This document shows, piece by piece, positions 7,115-15,446 of a DNA stretch of 30,755 nucleotides. The stretch comes from an uncultured Corynebacterium sp. (GTDB lineage: Bacteria > Actinomycetota > Actinomycetes > Mycobacteriales > Mycobacteriaceae). Position numbers and translations under genes: made by a program. The notes under the pieces were generated by a model. The model saw nothing but the letters and a program-made list of their open reading frames with translations. It did not search any database and was not told the DNA's origin. Every line of letters starts with the position of its first letter. Position 1 is the stretch's first letter. Location of the stretch: assembly GCA_946220775.1 (NCBI GenBank), contig CAMIFC010000025.1, positions 1 through 30,755 on the forward strand, in the 5' to 3' direction.

Positions 7115-8356
7115 TCATCGTGTGGCTAGAGCGATCTCAATCTCGTTGATGATGTGCACGGGGACCTTCAGATCCCGGGAGGTAAACCGCAGCACACGGA
7201 TACCTTGAGTCTGCAAATGGCGGTCGACTTTAGCGTCGATGTGGCGCTGATCATCAGAGTCGTGGTGCTTGCCGTCATAAAAAATGGCGATCTTGGCGGC
7301 GTCGCTCCAAAGATCGGCGGTTGTCATCGGGATTTCCTCATCAACCGCGTGGCCCTGAAGGGTTGCATTCCAAAGAGGGACTTGTGGTCTGACGTCCGGA
7401 AGAACTGTCTGAATGAGCACACGAAGGAGGGTCTCGATAGGCGAATCGGCCTGACGCGCGGACAACCGGAAGAGCCTGCGGACTTGGCGCTGGTTGAGCT
7501 GCCCCGGTGCAAAAACGGGGTGACTGCCAGGGGACATGGCACGCAGCGGGTTGGTTTTGAGGAACCGCTGGACAGCATCAAGTAATTGGAGCGCGCGAAG
7601 CTCGGGCGGGGTGAGTCCGGTGTAATGTTCAAACCACCGCGCGCTGGGAATCCACCATGTGGTGCGGCCGCGGAGAACCCCGATTAGAGCTCTGGCGAGT
7701 GCGACTTCTGCTGATGCGCAGGTGGTTTCGGGTGGCAGATCCAAGAATTCTTGAGCCCACAGAGCGCGTGGGGAGATGGCGCCGGGGAAGGACTCTCTGA
7801 TGAGGAACGGTTCGTATTCGGAGCGTGGTGACTGCCCGCGATTTGTGGTCGCGACCTGCAGGGGCATGTCATTGATCCAATAAGGAAGACCGAGGATTCT
7901 CAGCGCTGCCCAGCCGGTGAATTGAGTGTTGGGCTTCGCCAAGACTCGCGCGCGGATTCGCGAAATCATGTGGTGCTTATACGCGAACCCCAAACCGTTC
8001 ACCTGGCTGCAGTGTTGTACGTCTTGTGCTCGGCGCTCATGCTCGATGGGCAGGTAGAGGCTACGTGCAACCTTCGAAAACTGGGTGTTGAAGATGGTGG
8101 GTGACAGGCGGGTGTTGGATTGTGCAGTGTCCGAGCCCTGGTGTGTGGGTTGACGGTCGGGCCGGCTCGACCGGTCACCCCGCCCCGACTGTGTGATGCC
8201 CCGTGTCCGGTCACTCTGTCCCGTCCGGCTACCCCGGCCCCGCCGACCAGCGGAGAATGCGGCCGCCAAGGGGTGCGAGCCCTGTAGGATGGCGCTTTTC
8301 TTCCCTGGCCAGGGCAGTGTGAGCTCTTCTCTTAGGATTATCCGCGCGAGATTCAT
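7115..8356 (-). CDS. DUF559-type (Vsr-like, PD-(D/E)XK fold) protein
   Basis: A protein of about 413 residues from ATG 8356 (MNLARIILREEL); a longer start at 8422 would add 22 residues. The C-terminus has the DUF559/Vsr-like pattern: SPIETLLRVLIQ, then DLWSDAAKIAIFYDGKHHDSDDQRHIDAKVDRHL and GIRVLRFTSRDL. This predicts a restriction-endonuclease-like fold; such solitary proteins are common in actinobacteria and their targets are mostly unknown. Upstream is a conserved-looking middle (ALRILGLPYWIND..., W..H..LTPPELRALQLLDAV), and an Arg/Ser/Gly-rich stretch occupies about residues 35-80. No methylase or antitoxin partner is adjacent. The gene lies between two same-orientation copies of the 72-bp element, which suggests it may be a movable cassette; that is inference. 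Confidence 0.78.
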   Translation of the reverse strand: MNLARIILREELTLPWPGKKSAILQGSHPLAAAFSAGRRGRGSRTGQSDRTRGITQSGRGDRSSRPDRQPTHQGSDTAQSNTRLSPTIFNTQFSKVARSLYLPIEHERRAQDVQHCSQVNGLGFAYKHHMISRIRARVLAKPNTQFTGWAALRILGLPYWINDMPLQVATTNRGQSPRSEYEPFLIRESFPGAISPRALWAQEFLDLPPETTCASAEVALARALIGVLRGRTTWWIPSARWFEHYTGLTPPELRALQLLDAVQRFLKTNPLRAMSPGSHPVFAPGQLNQRQVRRLFRLSARQADSPIETLLRVLIQTVLPDVRPQVPLWNATLQGHAVDEEIPMTTADLWSDAAKIAIFYDGKHHDSDDQRHIDAKVDRHLQTQGIRVLRFTSRDLKVPVHIINEIEIALATR

Positions 8357-8485
8357 GGTTCCCCCAAAAAGTTCCCCCAGATTGGTGTGCCAAGAAGGCA
8401 CTCTCAGCATGATGTCACACATTCGCGACTGCAGCAGCGCTTAACCGACTCCCATGCCGTTCATCGCTCGCGCCACCCGACCACT

Positions 8486-8557
8486 ATGTGAAGTTAGCTG
8501 ACAAAAAGCGCGACTTAACGCGCTAAAACCGCTCAGTTTGTCAGCTAACTTGACCGG
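8486..8557 (+). repeat. 72-bp palindromic element, copy C
   Basis: The core 8491-8551 has perfect 15-bp inverted ends. Its centre is nearly the same as that of copy B (AAGCGCGACTTA...GCGCTAAAACCGC). The outer bases ATGTG and GACCGG match copy A after reorientation. The right arm supplies the stop codon (TAG, 8545-8547 on the minus strand) for the hrpB C-terminal frame. Confidence 0.92.
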
Positions 8558-8991
8558 CGCGGATCCTCCGGCCACGCGTGCTTGGGGTAACGCCCGCGCA
8601 TGTCCTTGCGAACGCCCTGATACGGCCCGGCCCAGAAGCTCGCGAGGTCATCCGTCACCGCCAACGGCCGCCCCGCGGGCGAGAGCAGGTGAAATTGGAT
8701 GCGCTGACCTGCGATTTCCGGGGATTCGTTGAGCCCAAACACATCCTGCAGCTTCGTCGCGAGCACCACCGGCTCCCGCGTGGCGGAATCACCGCCGGTT
8801 GCGACACCATCGTGGGTGGCTCCACCGCCGGACTCGGGCTCGGCGCCCCCGCCCGCGCTAGCCACACCACCTGCGCCCGGACCACCCACACCACCTGCGC
8901 CCGGACCACCGTCGGACTCACCACCGCCGGACTCACCACCGCCGCCACGAGTGCCCGCACCCCCAACACCCACATCCACCTGCGGGGTATG
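8545..8991 (-). pseudogene. hrpB: HrpB C-terminal segment in a shifted frame
   Basis: This frame opens after a stop near 8992 and runs to TAG at 8545. It starts with about 75 residues rich in Gly (GGAGTRGGGG, GGPGAGGVGG...) and ends with LATKLQDVFGLNESPEIAGQRIQFHLLSPAGRPLAVTDDLASFWAGPY...RGRYPKHAWPEDP, which is the conserved end of HrpB-type helicases. The main frame reaches RLTYPAGG, where this block should follow, then runs into a stop at 8933. One extra base (or two missing) between about 8991 and 8935 explains the break; a G5 run near 8962 is a natural slip site. It may be a real mutation, a slippage-controlled switch or a sequencing error. Confidence 0.75.
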
Positions 8992-11359
8992 TCAGCCGCC
9001 GCGTGCGCTCGTTGGGTAGCGTCAACTCTTCCGGAGCGAGCTCATCAATCGGCTCGTCCCAAGGGATAAGCCCGTGCAGCAACCCGCTGACGTCCGGCCA
9101 CCGACCGGCAGCGATGTCTGCTGCGGCGAACGTCGTGACTTCCGTTGGCCATGGTTTGCGCAGGTCAGGGTACCCGGCAACGCCTGCATCGTGGAGGTAT
9201 TGCATGCGCCGGATCAGCGCCGTCGCATTCTTGCTGAGCTGCAACATTTCCGCCCCGTGTTCCGCCAACGCTGCCGCCACGGCCGCCTCAGATTCCGCCG
9301 CCGTCGGCTTCGTCGGCGCACTGCTGAGCTCAATCGCCCCCAGCGCGGTCACCTCCCGCGCGTGAACTTTTCGCGTGTCCAGGTCGTAGGTTGCCGTCCG
9401 TTCCCTTAGGACGCCACCCGCCGCCACAAATGCCAACTCCCGCGATATTGGCATCGCGGAGCGGATGATCGCGCCGGTACCGGAGGCGCGGGCGCTGGCG
9501 GATTCACTTCGGGCGATGTCGGCGATGGCGAGCCATTCATCGTTGGCACTGATGCTGACTCCGCTGCGTCCGCTGTGGCCGCCTCCATGGGATCGTGCAC
9601 CACCACCATGACCGCCGCGGGGGAGGATGGCTCCGGTGCCGCCGACCGTGAGGACTCGATCGGATCCCGGGGACACGCGCCGGGCGATGAGCTCTGGGTA
9701 CGCGCAGGCGATGGTGAAGGCAATGGCATCGTCGCCGGTCAGAGCGGGTTCCGATGAGGCTCCCGCGCCAGCGGCCGAGCCACCACCGGGAGCGTGGGGC
9801 TTCAAAAGTCGGATGAGTCGGCGTACCGCCGGATCCTTGTCACTGGAGTGTCGGATCGCTTGGGTGGGGGACTGGTTGGGCGGGTTGGCGTCCAGAAAAT
9901 TGAGGACACGGGCCACCGTGGACACCGTGACGCGACGGATCGCGACCAAACCACCGCGCGCGAGGCGGGGATCAAGCGGCATACCAGCGAGGATGCGGCC
10001 AAAATCGGTGATCTGCCCGCGCTCGTCGATGGCGTCGAGGCGACGAAGGGTGCGTAGGGCGGCGCGGGAATTGGCGTCTGGGAAGGGGTCGGGCAGGGGG
10101 AGGTCATCGCCGCCGGGCGCGCCCCACGCGGCAACGTCTAGCAGCGGTCCGGTGAGGTCACTCGTTTGGATCGCGGGGGCAGAAAATTCCGGTAGCCGGG
10201 GCCATTCCATCGCGCTGATCAGGCGATATACCGTTCCAGGGCCCTCGCGGCCGGCACGTCCCGCGCGCTGGATGCAGCTGGCCTGCGAGGCTGATTCCGT
10301 CACGAGGACCGACATGCCACGGGTGGAGTTCCGCCGCGCGACGCGCGACAAACACGAGTCCACGACGACCCGAACGCCCGGCACCGTGATCGAGGATTCC
10401 GCGACATCCGTGGCGAAAATCACTCGCCGCGAACCGGGCGCGGACGGGCTATCAGGGTTGACGATGCGTGATTGCTCCTCGGCGCTGAGTTGCCCGTGCA
10501 GCGCAAACGCCGCCACCTGCCCGCCGCCGTGCGCGACACCAACCCCTGCTCCGTCCGCGCCGCCGAAGCGCTCCGCCAACGTTTCTGTCGCGCGGATCGT
10601 CGGCACGAAAGCCAGCACGTCGCCGTCGTCGGTTTCCGCCAGTGCCCGTCGGACGCCAGCCTCCACAAAGTCCTCAATCCACCCACCACGCGGACTGCCG
10701 CCTGAACCTCTGCCCAGCCCGGCACCACCTGGGCGCCCGCGTGGCCCGGCACCACGCGGACTGCCGCCCGCGACGCGCTGGGAAATGGAGTCCGTCGCCG
10801 AGGAATAGCGCACGTCAATCGGGTAAATCGGCGCCGGAACGTGCACCACAGCTTCCGGCACGTCCAGCAGATCAGCGAAGCGCTGCGCATCCACCGTCCC
10901 GGACATCGCGACCACCAGCAGGTCATCCCGAAGCTCCCGGAGCTGTGCCGCGAATGCGAACACCAGGTCGGACTCGATGTGCCGCTCGTGCACCTCATCA
11001 ATCACGATCGCCCGAACTCCAGGCAGATCCGGATCGCGAAGCATCCGGCGCAGCAGCACGCCTGGGGTGACCATTTCAATCCGGGTACTCTTCGACACCG
11101 CAGAGGATCCCCGGACGGTATAGCCGACCTCATCGCCAACGCGGCCTCCACGCAACTGAGCTATGCGGGCCGCCGCTGAACGGGCGGCGACGCGCCGGGG
11201 TTGCGTCACGACGACGCGCCCATCAAAAGCATCCGCAATGAACTGGGGTGCCAGCGTGGTTTTACCTGTTCCCGGTGGTGCGTGAACCACCGCGGCACCG
11301 AAGGTATTGAGTGCGCGGAGGAGGGGTTGGCGTCCGGAAGAAAAGGGGAGCGGGCTCAT
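8933..11359 (-). CDS. hrpB: ATP-dependent RNA helicase HrpB (main frame, C-terminus displaced by frameshift)
   Basis: A DEAH-box helicase: Walker A APPGTGKTT (about 27-35), TQPRRVAARS, IDEVHER with DEVH at about 121-124, VAMSGT (motif III), ATDVAESSITVPGVRVVVDSCLSR (motif V) and QRAGRAGRE (motif VI, about 364-372), then the HA2-like and HrpB-specific regions. HrpB is an accessory RNA helicase of unclear role. ATG 11359 is chosen, with AAGG nine bases before it; TTG 11368 is an alternative. Gly/Arg-rich inserts are seen near residues 197-226 (twice GGSPRG), in the APGGGSAAGAGASSE region, and around RGGHGGGARSHGGGHSGRSG. The frame ends with 15 non-family residues after RLTYPAGG; the true C-terminus is in another frame (8545-8991). 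A one-TM protein gene lies 96 bases upstream. Confidence 0.9.
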   Translation of the reverse strand: MSPLPFSSGRQPLLRALNTFGAAVVHAPPGTGKTTLAPQFIADAFDGRVVVTQPRRVAARSAAARIAQLRGGRVGDEVGYTVRGSSAVSKSTRIEMVTPGVLLRRMLRDPDLPGVRAIVIDEVHERHIESDLVFAFAAQLRELRDDLLVVAMSGTVDAQRFADLLDVPEAVVHVPAPIYPIDVRYSSATDSISQRVAGGSPRGAGPRGRPGGAGLGRGSGGSPRGGWIEDFVEAGVRRALAETDDGDVLAFVPTIRATETLAERFGGADGAGVGVAHGGGQVAAFALHGQLSAEEQSRIVNPDSPSAPGSRRVIFATDVAESSITVPGVRVVVDSCLSRVARRNSTRGMSVLVTESASQASCIQRAGRAGREGPGTVYRLISAMEWPRLPEFSAPAIQTSDLTGPLLDVAAWGAPGGDDLPLPDPFPDANSRAALRTLRRLDAIDERGQITDFGRILAGMPLDPRLARGGLVAIRRVTVSTVARVLNFLDANPPNQSPTQAIRHSSDKDPAVRRLIRLLKPHAPGGGSAAGAGASSEPALTGDDAIAFTIACAYPELIARRVSPGSDRVLTVGGTGAILPRGGHGGGARSHGGGHSGRSGVSISANDEWLAIADIARSESASARASGTGAIIRSAMPISRELAFVAAGGVLRERTATYDLDTRKVHAREVTALGAIELSSAPTKPTAAESEAAVAAALAEHGAEMLQLSKNATALIRRMQYLHDAGVAGYPDLRKPWPTEVTTFAAADIAAGRWPDVSGLLHGLIPWDEPIDELAPEELTLPNERTRRLTYPAGGCGCWGCGHSWRRW

Positions 11360-11455
11360 GCCCGCCAACCTTAGAACACGGGCCGGACAACGCCGCGACC
11401 ACGGCCGAGCGGCGCGCGGAACTATGCCGCGCCTACCGCTGAGCCGAGCACAAAA

Positions 11456-11866
11456 CTACGGCAGTGACGTGCGCAGAACGCCGATCAGGTCGCCTGCCGT
11501 GCCGACCGTCGCGCTACCCAAGGACAATACGAGGGCACTGACGAGTCCAGTGGCGATGAGGCCGACGATCAACAGCGTGAACACGACTGTCAGAAATGGT
11601 CGGCGAGGATGTTCCTCTCGCTCGATTTGATCCGCCGCGGGGGTGTTGTCCACCGAGTAATCATCATCGTAGTCATCGTACGTGGATGGCTGATATGGGA
11701 CACCGTCCTGAGTCAGGAAGCCACCCAGTTCCGGGTGGGTCGCCCGGAAGGTTCCGGTATCGCGGGGGAGCTCATCGTCGGAGGAGCTGGGATTTGAAGG
11801 AGATGTAGCGGGCATGGTTGTAGGTGGAGTGTCTATTGTTATGCCGGTTGTTGTTGTGGTGGTCAT
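11456..11866 (-). CDS. Single-pass membrane protein of unknown function
   Basis: From ATG 11866 (MTTTTTTGITIDTPP) the product has 136 residues. An AGGA nine bases upstream supports this start; a frame from 11974 is also open. The first 90 residues are hydrophilic, Thr/Ser/Pro-rich, then acidic (STYDDYDDDYSVD). One transmembrane helix follows (FLTVVFTLLIVGLIATGLVSALVLSLG), and a short tail ends the protein. I do not recognise a family. With its acidic disordered N-terminus and lone helix it resembles small actinobacterial envelope proteins with no known role. It is 96 bases upstream of hrpB on the same strand, so they may share a transcript. Confidence 0.6.
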   Translation of the reverse strand: MTTTTTTGITIDTPPTTMPATSPSNPSSSDDELPRDTGTFRATHPELGGFLTQDGVPYQPSTYDDYDDDYSVDNTPAADQIEREEHPRRPFLTVVFTLLIVGLIATGLVSALVLSLGSATVGTAGDLIGVLRTSLP

Positions 11867-12433
11867 AGGCGTAATCCTGACTTTATCGGCGGAATACCCG
11901 ATGATGGATTGAGGGTGGTTCGCCGCTGTCATGGAGTTGGGACACTCCCTTCTCTTTCCTGTCATACTCCGCAAAGATTGGGCGGGGCGGGGTGAGTGGT
12001 TTGTAGCAGTGAAGTAATTTAATTATGCCATTAAAATTAGAAGTAATTGTTAAAACGCGGTAAATTGCTCAACACGTTTTGGTCTCGATGTGCGGTTGGC
12101 GTGTCAAATCTTGGGGAAGATGCGTCGAGAGTCCTGACAGAACCTTAGCCTATTTTCTTGCTGAGAGTAAAGATATTCATCACGAGAGCTGGTCAATCGA
12201 CGTGGTTTTTGCGTGTGAAATGCAGGTAATACGCCTTTTAGCTGTGCTTTTGCTAATCGCAAGCCATGCTGAATTTAAGCTCATAATTGAGGCGCATTTT
12301 AAGAATCGCCCATTCGCCAGGCGTTCGGACAGGTCGTGTCCGGAGGCATCGTTATGCTGACCCTCAACGGTTTCGGGCACTCCGTTCGAGTCCTGAAGCC
12401 AGCCACAACACAGCCAACACGAAAGGCACCACA
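11867..12433. other. Intergenic region with an AT-rich island
   Basis: This region must hold promoters for the leftward one-TM gene and the rightward tag gene. Bases about 12000-12075 are very AT-rich (GTAATTTAATTATGCC...) in an otherwise GC-rich window. A weak open frame at 12079-12360 has a hydrophobic stretch but no ribosome site or recognisable family, and I do not call it. Confidence 0.45.
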
Positions 12434-13099
12434 ATGAAAGACACCACGATCAGCTCGGCCGGCAATGTGATTGACCAATTTGGCGTCCCACGACCACCGT
12501 GGGCGATGCGAACGGCGCTGGAAAAAGAGTACTTCGACGAGGAGTGGGGCCGTCCCATCATCACCGAACATGGCCTGCTGGAGCGCATCTGCCTCGAAGG
12601 TTTTCAATCCGGCCTGTCCTGGGCGACGGTCCTGCGGAAGCGGCCAGGTTTCCGGGATCATTATTTTCTTTTCGACGCCACCCGCATCGAAGCCATGACC
12701 GAAGAACAGCGCGCAAGCGCGCTCGCCGATCCCGCTTTGATCCGTAACAAGAGGAAGCACGATGCGATTTATCGCAACGCCGTCGCGACTGTGCAGCTGA
12801 GGGACGACCCGGAGTTGCAGGCTCTCGCGGTAGATCATCCGGCGCGCCGGGTGCTTGGGGGAGTGGTTGATCGGTTGGCGCCGGGATTACCGGTGCTGAT
12901 CTGGTCTTTTACCCCGGAGCGGCACAAGCCACCGGCACATGTGGAACGCACGCCTTCCGAGTCGGAGGAGTCCCGCGCGATGGCGAAGGAGCTCAAGGAT
13001 CGCGGGTTCAGCTTCGTGGGGCCGACCACCTGTTATGCGCTGATGCAGGCCATTGGCATGGTGGATGACCGGGTGCCAGAGCCCGGTAACGAGTACTAA
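12434..13099 (+). CDS. tag: DNA-3-methyladenine glycosylase I (Tag), lacking the zinc-snap residues
   Basis: A 221-residue Tag-family base-excision glycosylase that removes 3-methyladenine from alkylated DNA. Family blocks are clear: EYFDEEWGRP (32-41), LLERICLEGFQSGLSWATVLRKRPGFR (48-74) with the conserved Glu at 55, and GFSFVGPTTCYALMQAIGMVDD near 195-213. The start is ATG 12434, with GAAAGG eight bases upstream. In E. coli Tag four residues bind zinc (Cys4, His17, His175, Cys179). Here the residue after the conserved Tyr is Phe34 instead of His17, the end reads DDRVPEPG instead of NDHxxxC, and no N-terminal Cys aligns. So the zinc site seems absent while the base-recognition residues remain. 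The gene converges with fadH, with only 28 bases between their stops. Confidence 0.93.
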   Translation: MKDTTISSAGNVIDQFGVPRPPWAMRTALEKEYFDEEWGRPIITEHGLLERICLEGFQSGLSWATVLRKRPGFRDHYFLFDATRIEAMTEEQRASALADPALIRNKRKHDAIYRNAVATVQLRDDPELQALAVDHPARRVLGGVVDRLAPGLPVLIWSFTPERHKPPAHVERTPSESEESRAMAKELKDRGFSFVGPTTCYALMQAIGMVDDRVPEPGNEY

Positions 13100-13127
13100 A
13101 CACCTGGTCAGGGGGGGATTGATGCAG

Positions 13128-15353
13128 TTAGATACGCGCAGCGACTTCGACGGCCTGGCGAATGGCGCGCTTCGCGTCGAGCTCGGCGGCAACATCCGCA
13201 CCACCAACGATGTGGATCCGCGCGTTGATTGCGTCAGAATCCGCGCCCGCCGCGCTGGCGGAGTTGGGCGCGCTGGTCGCGCCGGGTCGCACCGATTCCT
13301 GCCCCGTGCACAGCACAACCGTGTCGAAAGGAAGGGTCTTGGCAACCCGGTTGGTCTTCACGTCTTCGTCGATCGCGGTCAGTGCCTCCTTGTCACCAGC
13401 CTTCTTCGCAGCACGCAGGGCCTTCTGAATCTCGGCAGCGTCCGTAGCGGGAACGGTGATGTGCAGCCCGTCGGAGTCCAGCTTCTCGTAGGTAGCTCCC
13501 ACGATCTGTTCCACCTGAGCCATCGCCACCGTCGCACGATGAACCCAGCCAGTCGTCTTGCCCAAGCTGCGCCCCATGCGGGTGATCTTGCGCTGCAGCA
13601 TCGTCACATTACGAAGCGGCTTCGGTGGCTTCGGCGTGCCCAAACCGGCGCGGGCCGCCGGGTCGGTCGTCACACCCCACTGCTGGTTCCAGTCCTTAAT
13701 CGACTGCGGTTCACCACCGCGGTCTTCTACCAAAAGCTCCGCAACGTCATAACCAATGCCACCAGCACCAATGATCGCCACATTCTCGCCGGGCTGCTTC
13801 GCCCTGCTGACCAGCTCCGCGTACGTCAGCACAGCCACGCCATCGATCTCGCCGCGCAGCCCCTCGGCTACACCAGGGAAATCCGGGATGCGAGGTGCCA
13901 CACCGCTAGCAACGATCACCTCATCAAAACCTTCGGCCAGCAGCTCCTCCGGTTTGCGAGGCGAATTCACCTGAACCGGCACGCCCAACTCCGCCAACCG
14001 CGCCTCGATGCTGTCGAGGGAAGACACAAACTCTTCCTTGCCAGGGATCCTCATGGCGAGCCGGAACTGTCCACCAATGGCGTTCGATGCTTCGAAAACT
14101 GCAACATCGTGGCCACGCTGCGCCAGGGCTTCCGCGCCGAACAGCCCGGCCACGCCACCGCCGATCACGCCGACCTTCTTCTTTGTGGGCGTGGGCAGCA
14201 GCTCCAACTCGGTTTCATAGCCGGCACGCGGGTTGACCAGGCACGTTGCGCGTTCGTTGGTGAACGTATTGTCCAAGCACGCCTGGTTGCAGGCGATGCA
14301 GTGGTTGATCAGCGGAGCCTTCCCGGCAGCCGCGCGGTTGACGAATTCGGCGTCCGCAAGCAGTGGGCGGGCCAGGGAGACCAAATCACCCTGCGGCCCG
14401 TCCTCCTGGGAGACCCCGTCGGGGAACGCGCCGGTCAGGAGCTCTTCGGCGACCTCTGGGGTATTGATGCGGTTGGACACGACCACCGGAACATTCACGT
14501 GATTGCGCAACGCCGCCGTCGCCCACGCGAATGCCGCACGCGGCACGGAGGTCACGATCGTAGGAATCTGCGCTTCATGCCAGCCGATCCCGGAGCTGAA
14601 CATGTCCACCCCCGCGGCCTCCAGTTTGGACGCCAACCGGTGAACCTCGTCCTGCGTCTGACCACCTTCGACCAGGTCAACCAGGGAAATGCGATAGTCA
14701 ACCACGAAGTCTTCCGGCACCGCAGCGCGCACCGCCTTGACGATCTCCACTGGGAATCGCTGGCGATTATCCACGGAACCGCCCCATTGATCGGTGCGCT
14801 GATTCGTGCGCTCCGCCAGGAATTGGTTAATCAAGTAGCCTTCGGAGCCCATGATCTGCACGCCGTCATAACCTGCCTGGACCGCGTACTTCGCAGCCAC
14901 TGCATAGGATTCGACAGTCGCCTGGACCTCTTCGTCGGACAGTTCCCGCGCCGGGAACGGGGAAATCGGGGACTGGCTAGCCGACGCCGACACGGCCATC
15001 GGGTGGTAGCCATAACGCCCTGCGTGGAGCAGCTGCAGAATCGCCAGCGCGCCCCCGTCGTGCACCGCATCGGTGACTTGCTTGTGCGCCGTGGCGATTT
15101 CCGGGGTGTTAAATGGCTGGCCAAAGGGGGTGAGGTTGCCCTCCAACACAGGAGGAAAACCGCCAGTGACGATCGCCGCGACCCCACCTTCGGCCCGTTC
15201 GCGGTAGAACGCCGCGAGTTTCGGCGCATCCTCCAGCTTGTCCTCGAGACCGGTGTGCATGGAGCCCATGATCACGCGGTTGCGGAATTCGCGTCCTCCA
15301 ACCGTCAACGGGGAGAGCATCGTCGGGTAATTGGTTTGCGCTGCAGTCGTCAT
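13128..15353 (-). CDS. fadH: NADPH-dependent 2,4-dienoyl-CoA reductase (FadH-like)
   Basis: A 741-residue protein of the old-yellow-enzyme plus pyridine-nucleotide reductase architecture. The N-terminal FMN barrel starts with LSPLTVGGREFRNRVIMGSMHTGLE, and MGSEGYLINQF (Tyr173) and GIGWHEAQIPT (His259) match the catalytic Tyr and His of E. coli FadH. The 4Fe-4S ligands Cys352, Cys355, Cys359 and Cys371 follow (HCIACNQAC...ATC). The FAD domain begins at VGVIGGGVAGLFGAEAL (about 394-410), and a second dinucleotide fold is at NVAIIGAGGIGYDVAELL. The enzyme reduces 2,4-dienoyl-CoA during beta-oxidation of polyunsaturated fatty acids. Length is slightly above the usual 670-680. It is divergent from the S4/VOC pair, with a perfect short inverted repeat between them at 15385-15401. 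Confidence 0.93.
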   Translation of the reverse strand: MTTAAQTNYPTMLSPLTVGGREFRNRVIMGSMHTGLEDKLEDAPKLAAFYRERAEGGVAAIVTGGFPPVLEGNLTPFGQPFNTPEIATAHKQVTDAVHDGGALAILQLLHAGRYGYHPMAVSASASQSPISPFPARELSDEEVQATVESYAVAAKYAVQAGYDGVQIMGSEGYLINQFLAERTNQRTDQWGGSVDNRQRFPVEIVKAVRAAVPEDFVVDYRISLVDLVEGGQTQDEVHRLASKLEAAGVDMFSSGIGWHEAQIPTIVTSVPRAAFAWATAALRNHVNVPVVVSNRINTPEVAEELLTGAFPDGVSQEDGPQGDLVSLARPLLADAEFVNRAAAGKAPLINHCIACNQACLDNTFTNERATCLVNPRAGYETELELLPTPTKKKVGVIGGGVAGLFGAEALAQRGHDVAVFEASNAIGGQFRLAMRIPGKEEFVSSLDSIEARLAELGVPVQVNSPRKPEELLAEGFDEVIVASGVAPRIPDFPGVAEGLRGEIDGVAVLTYAELVSRAKQPGENVAIIGAGGIGYDVAELLVEDRGGEPQSIKDWNQQWGVTTDPAARAGLGTPKPPKPLRNVTMLQRKITRMGRSLGKTTGWVHRATVAMAQVEQIVGATYEKLDSDGLHITVPATDAAEIQKALRAAKKAGDKEALTAIDEDVKTNRVAKTLPFDTVVLCTGQESVRPGATSAPNSASAAGADSDAINARIHIVGGADVAAELDAKRAIRQAVEVAARI

Positions 15354-15384
15354 GACTCAATTTTCCCTAACTCTGCAGCAAAAG

Positions 15385-15401
15385 TATTGAAAACATCAAT
15401 A
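15385..15401. promoter_or_regulatory. Inverted repeat between divergent fadH and S4-domain genes
   Basis: TATTGA-N5-TCAATA is a perfect six-base dyad, 32 bases upstream of the fadH start and 46 bases before the S4 gene. Its position fits an operator for fadH or both genes; no regulator gene is adjacent. Confidence 0.4.
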
Positions 15402-15446
15402 AACACCAAGATTGAGCGGCAGCGCGGTGTCCGTAGGATGGGCAGT

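Noticed and set aside
7115..8356. DUF559 gene as part of a toxin-antitoxin or restriction-modification system
   Set aside because: No small partner gene, methylase or specificity subunit lies next to it; neighbours are a GlsB-type membrane protein and hrpB.
9627..10808. Plus-strand open frame opposite hrpB
   Set aside because: Composition is that of a shadow frame (Arg, Pro, Ser); the minus strand carries all DEAH helicase motifs.
12079..12360. 93-residue plus-strand frame upstream of tag
   Set aside because: It has one hydrophobic stretch but no ribosome site, no recognisable family, and atypical codon use.
13110..13116. G7 run between tag and fadH as a phase-variable tract
   Set aside because: It lies between two stop codons of convergent genes, so a length change would not alter either protein.
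13053..15437. Very long plus-strand frame fused upstream of the S4 protein
   Set aside because: This part is antisense to fadH, which has a complete set of catalytic and Fe-S residues. Only the last 142 residues, from 15447, are a real gene.
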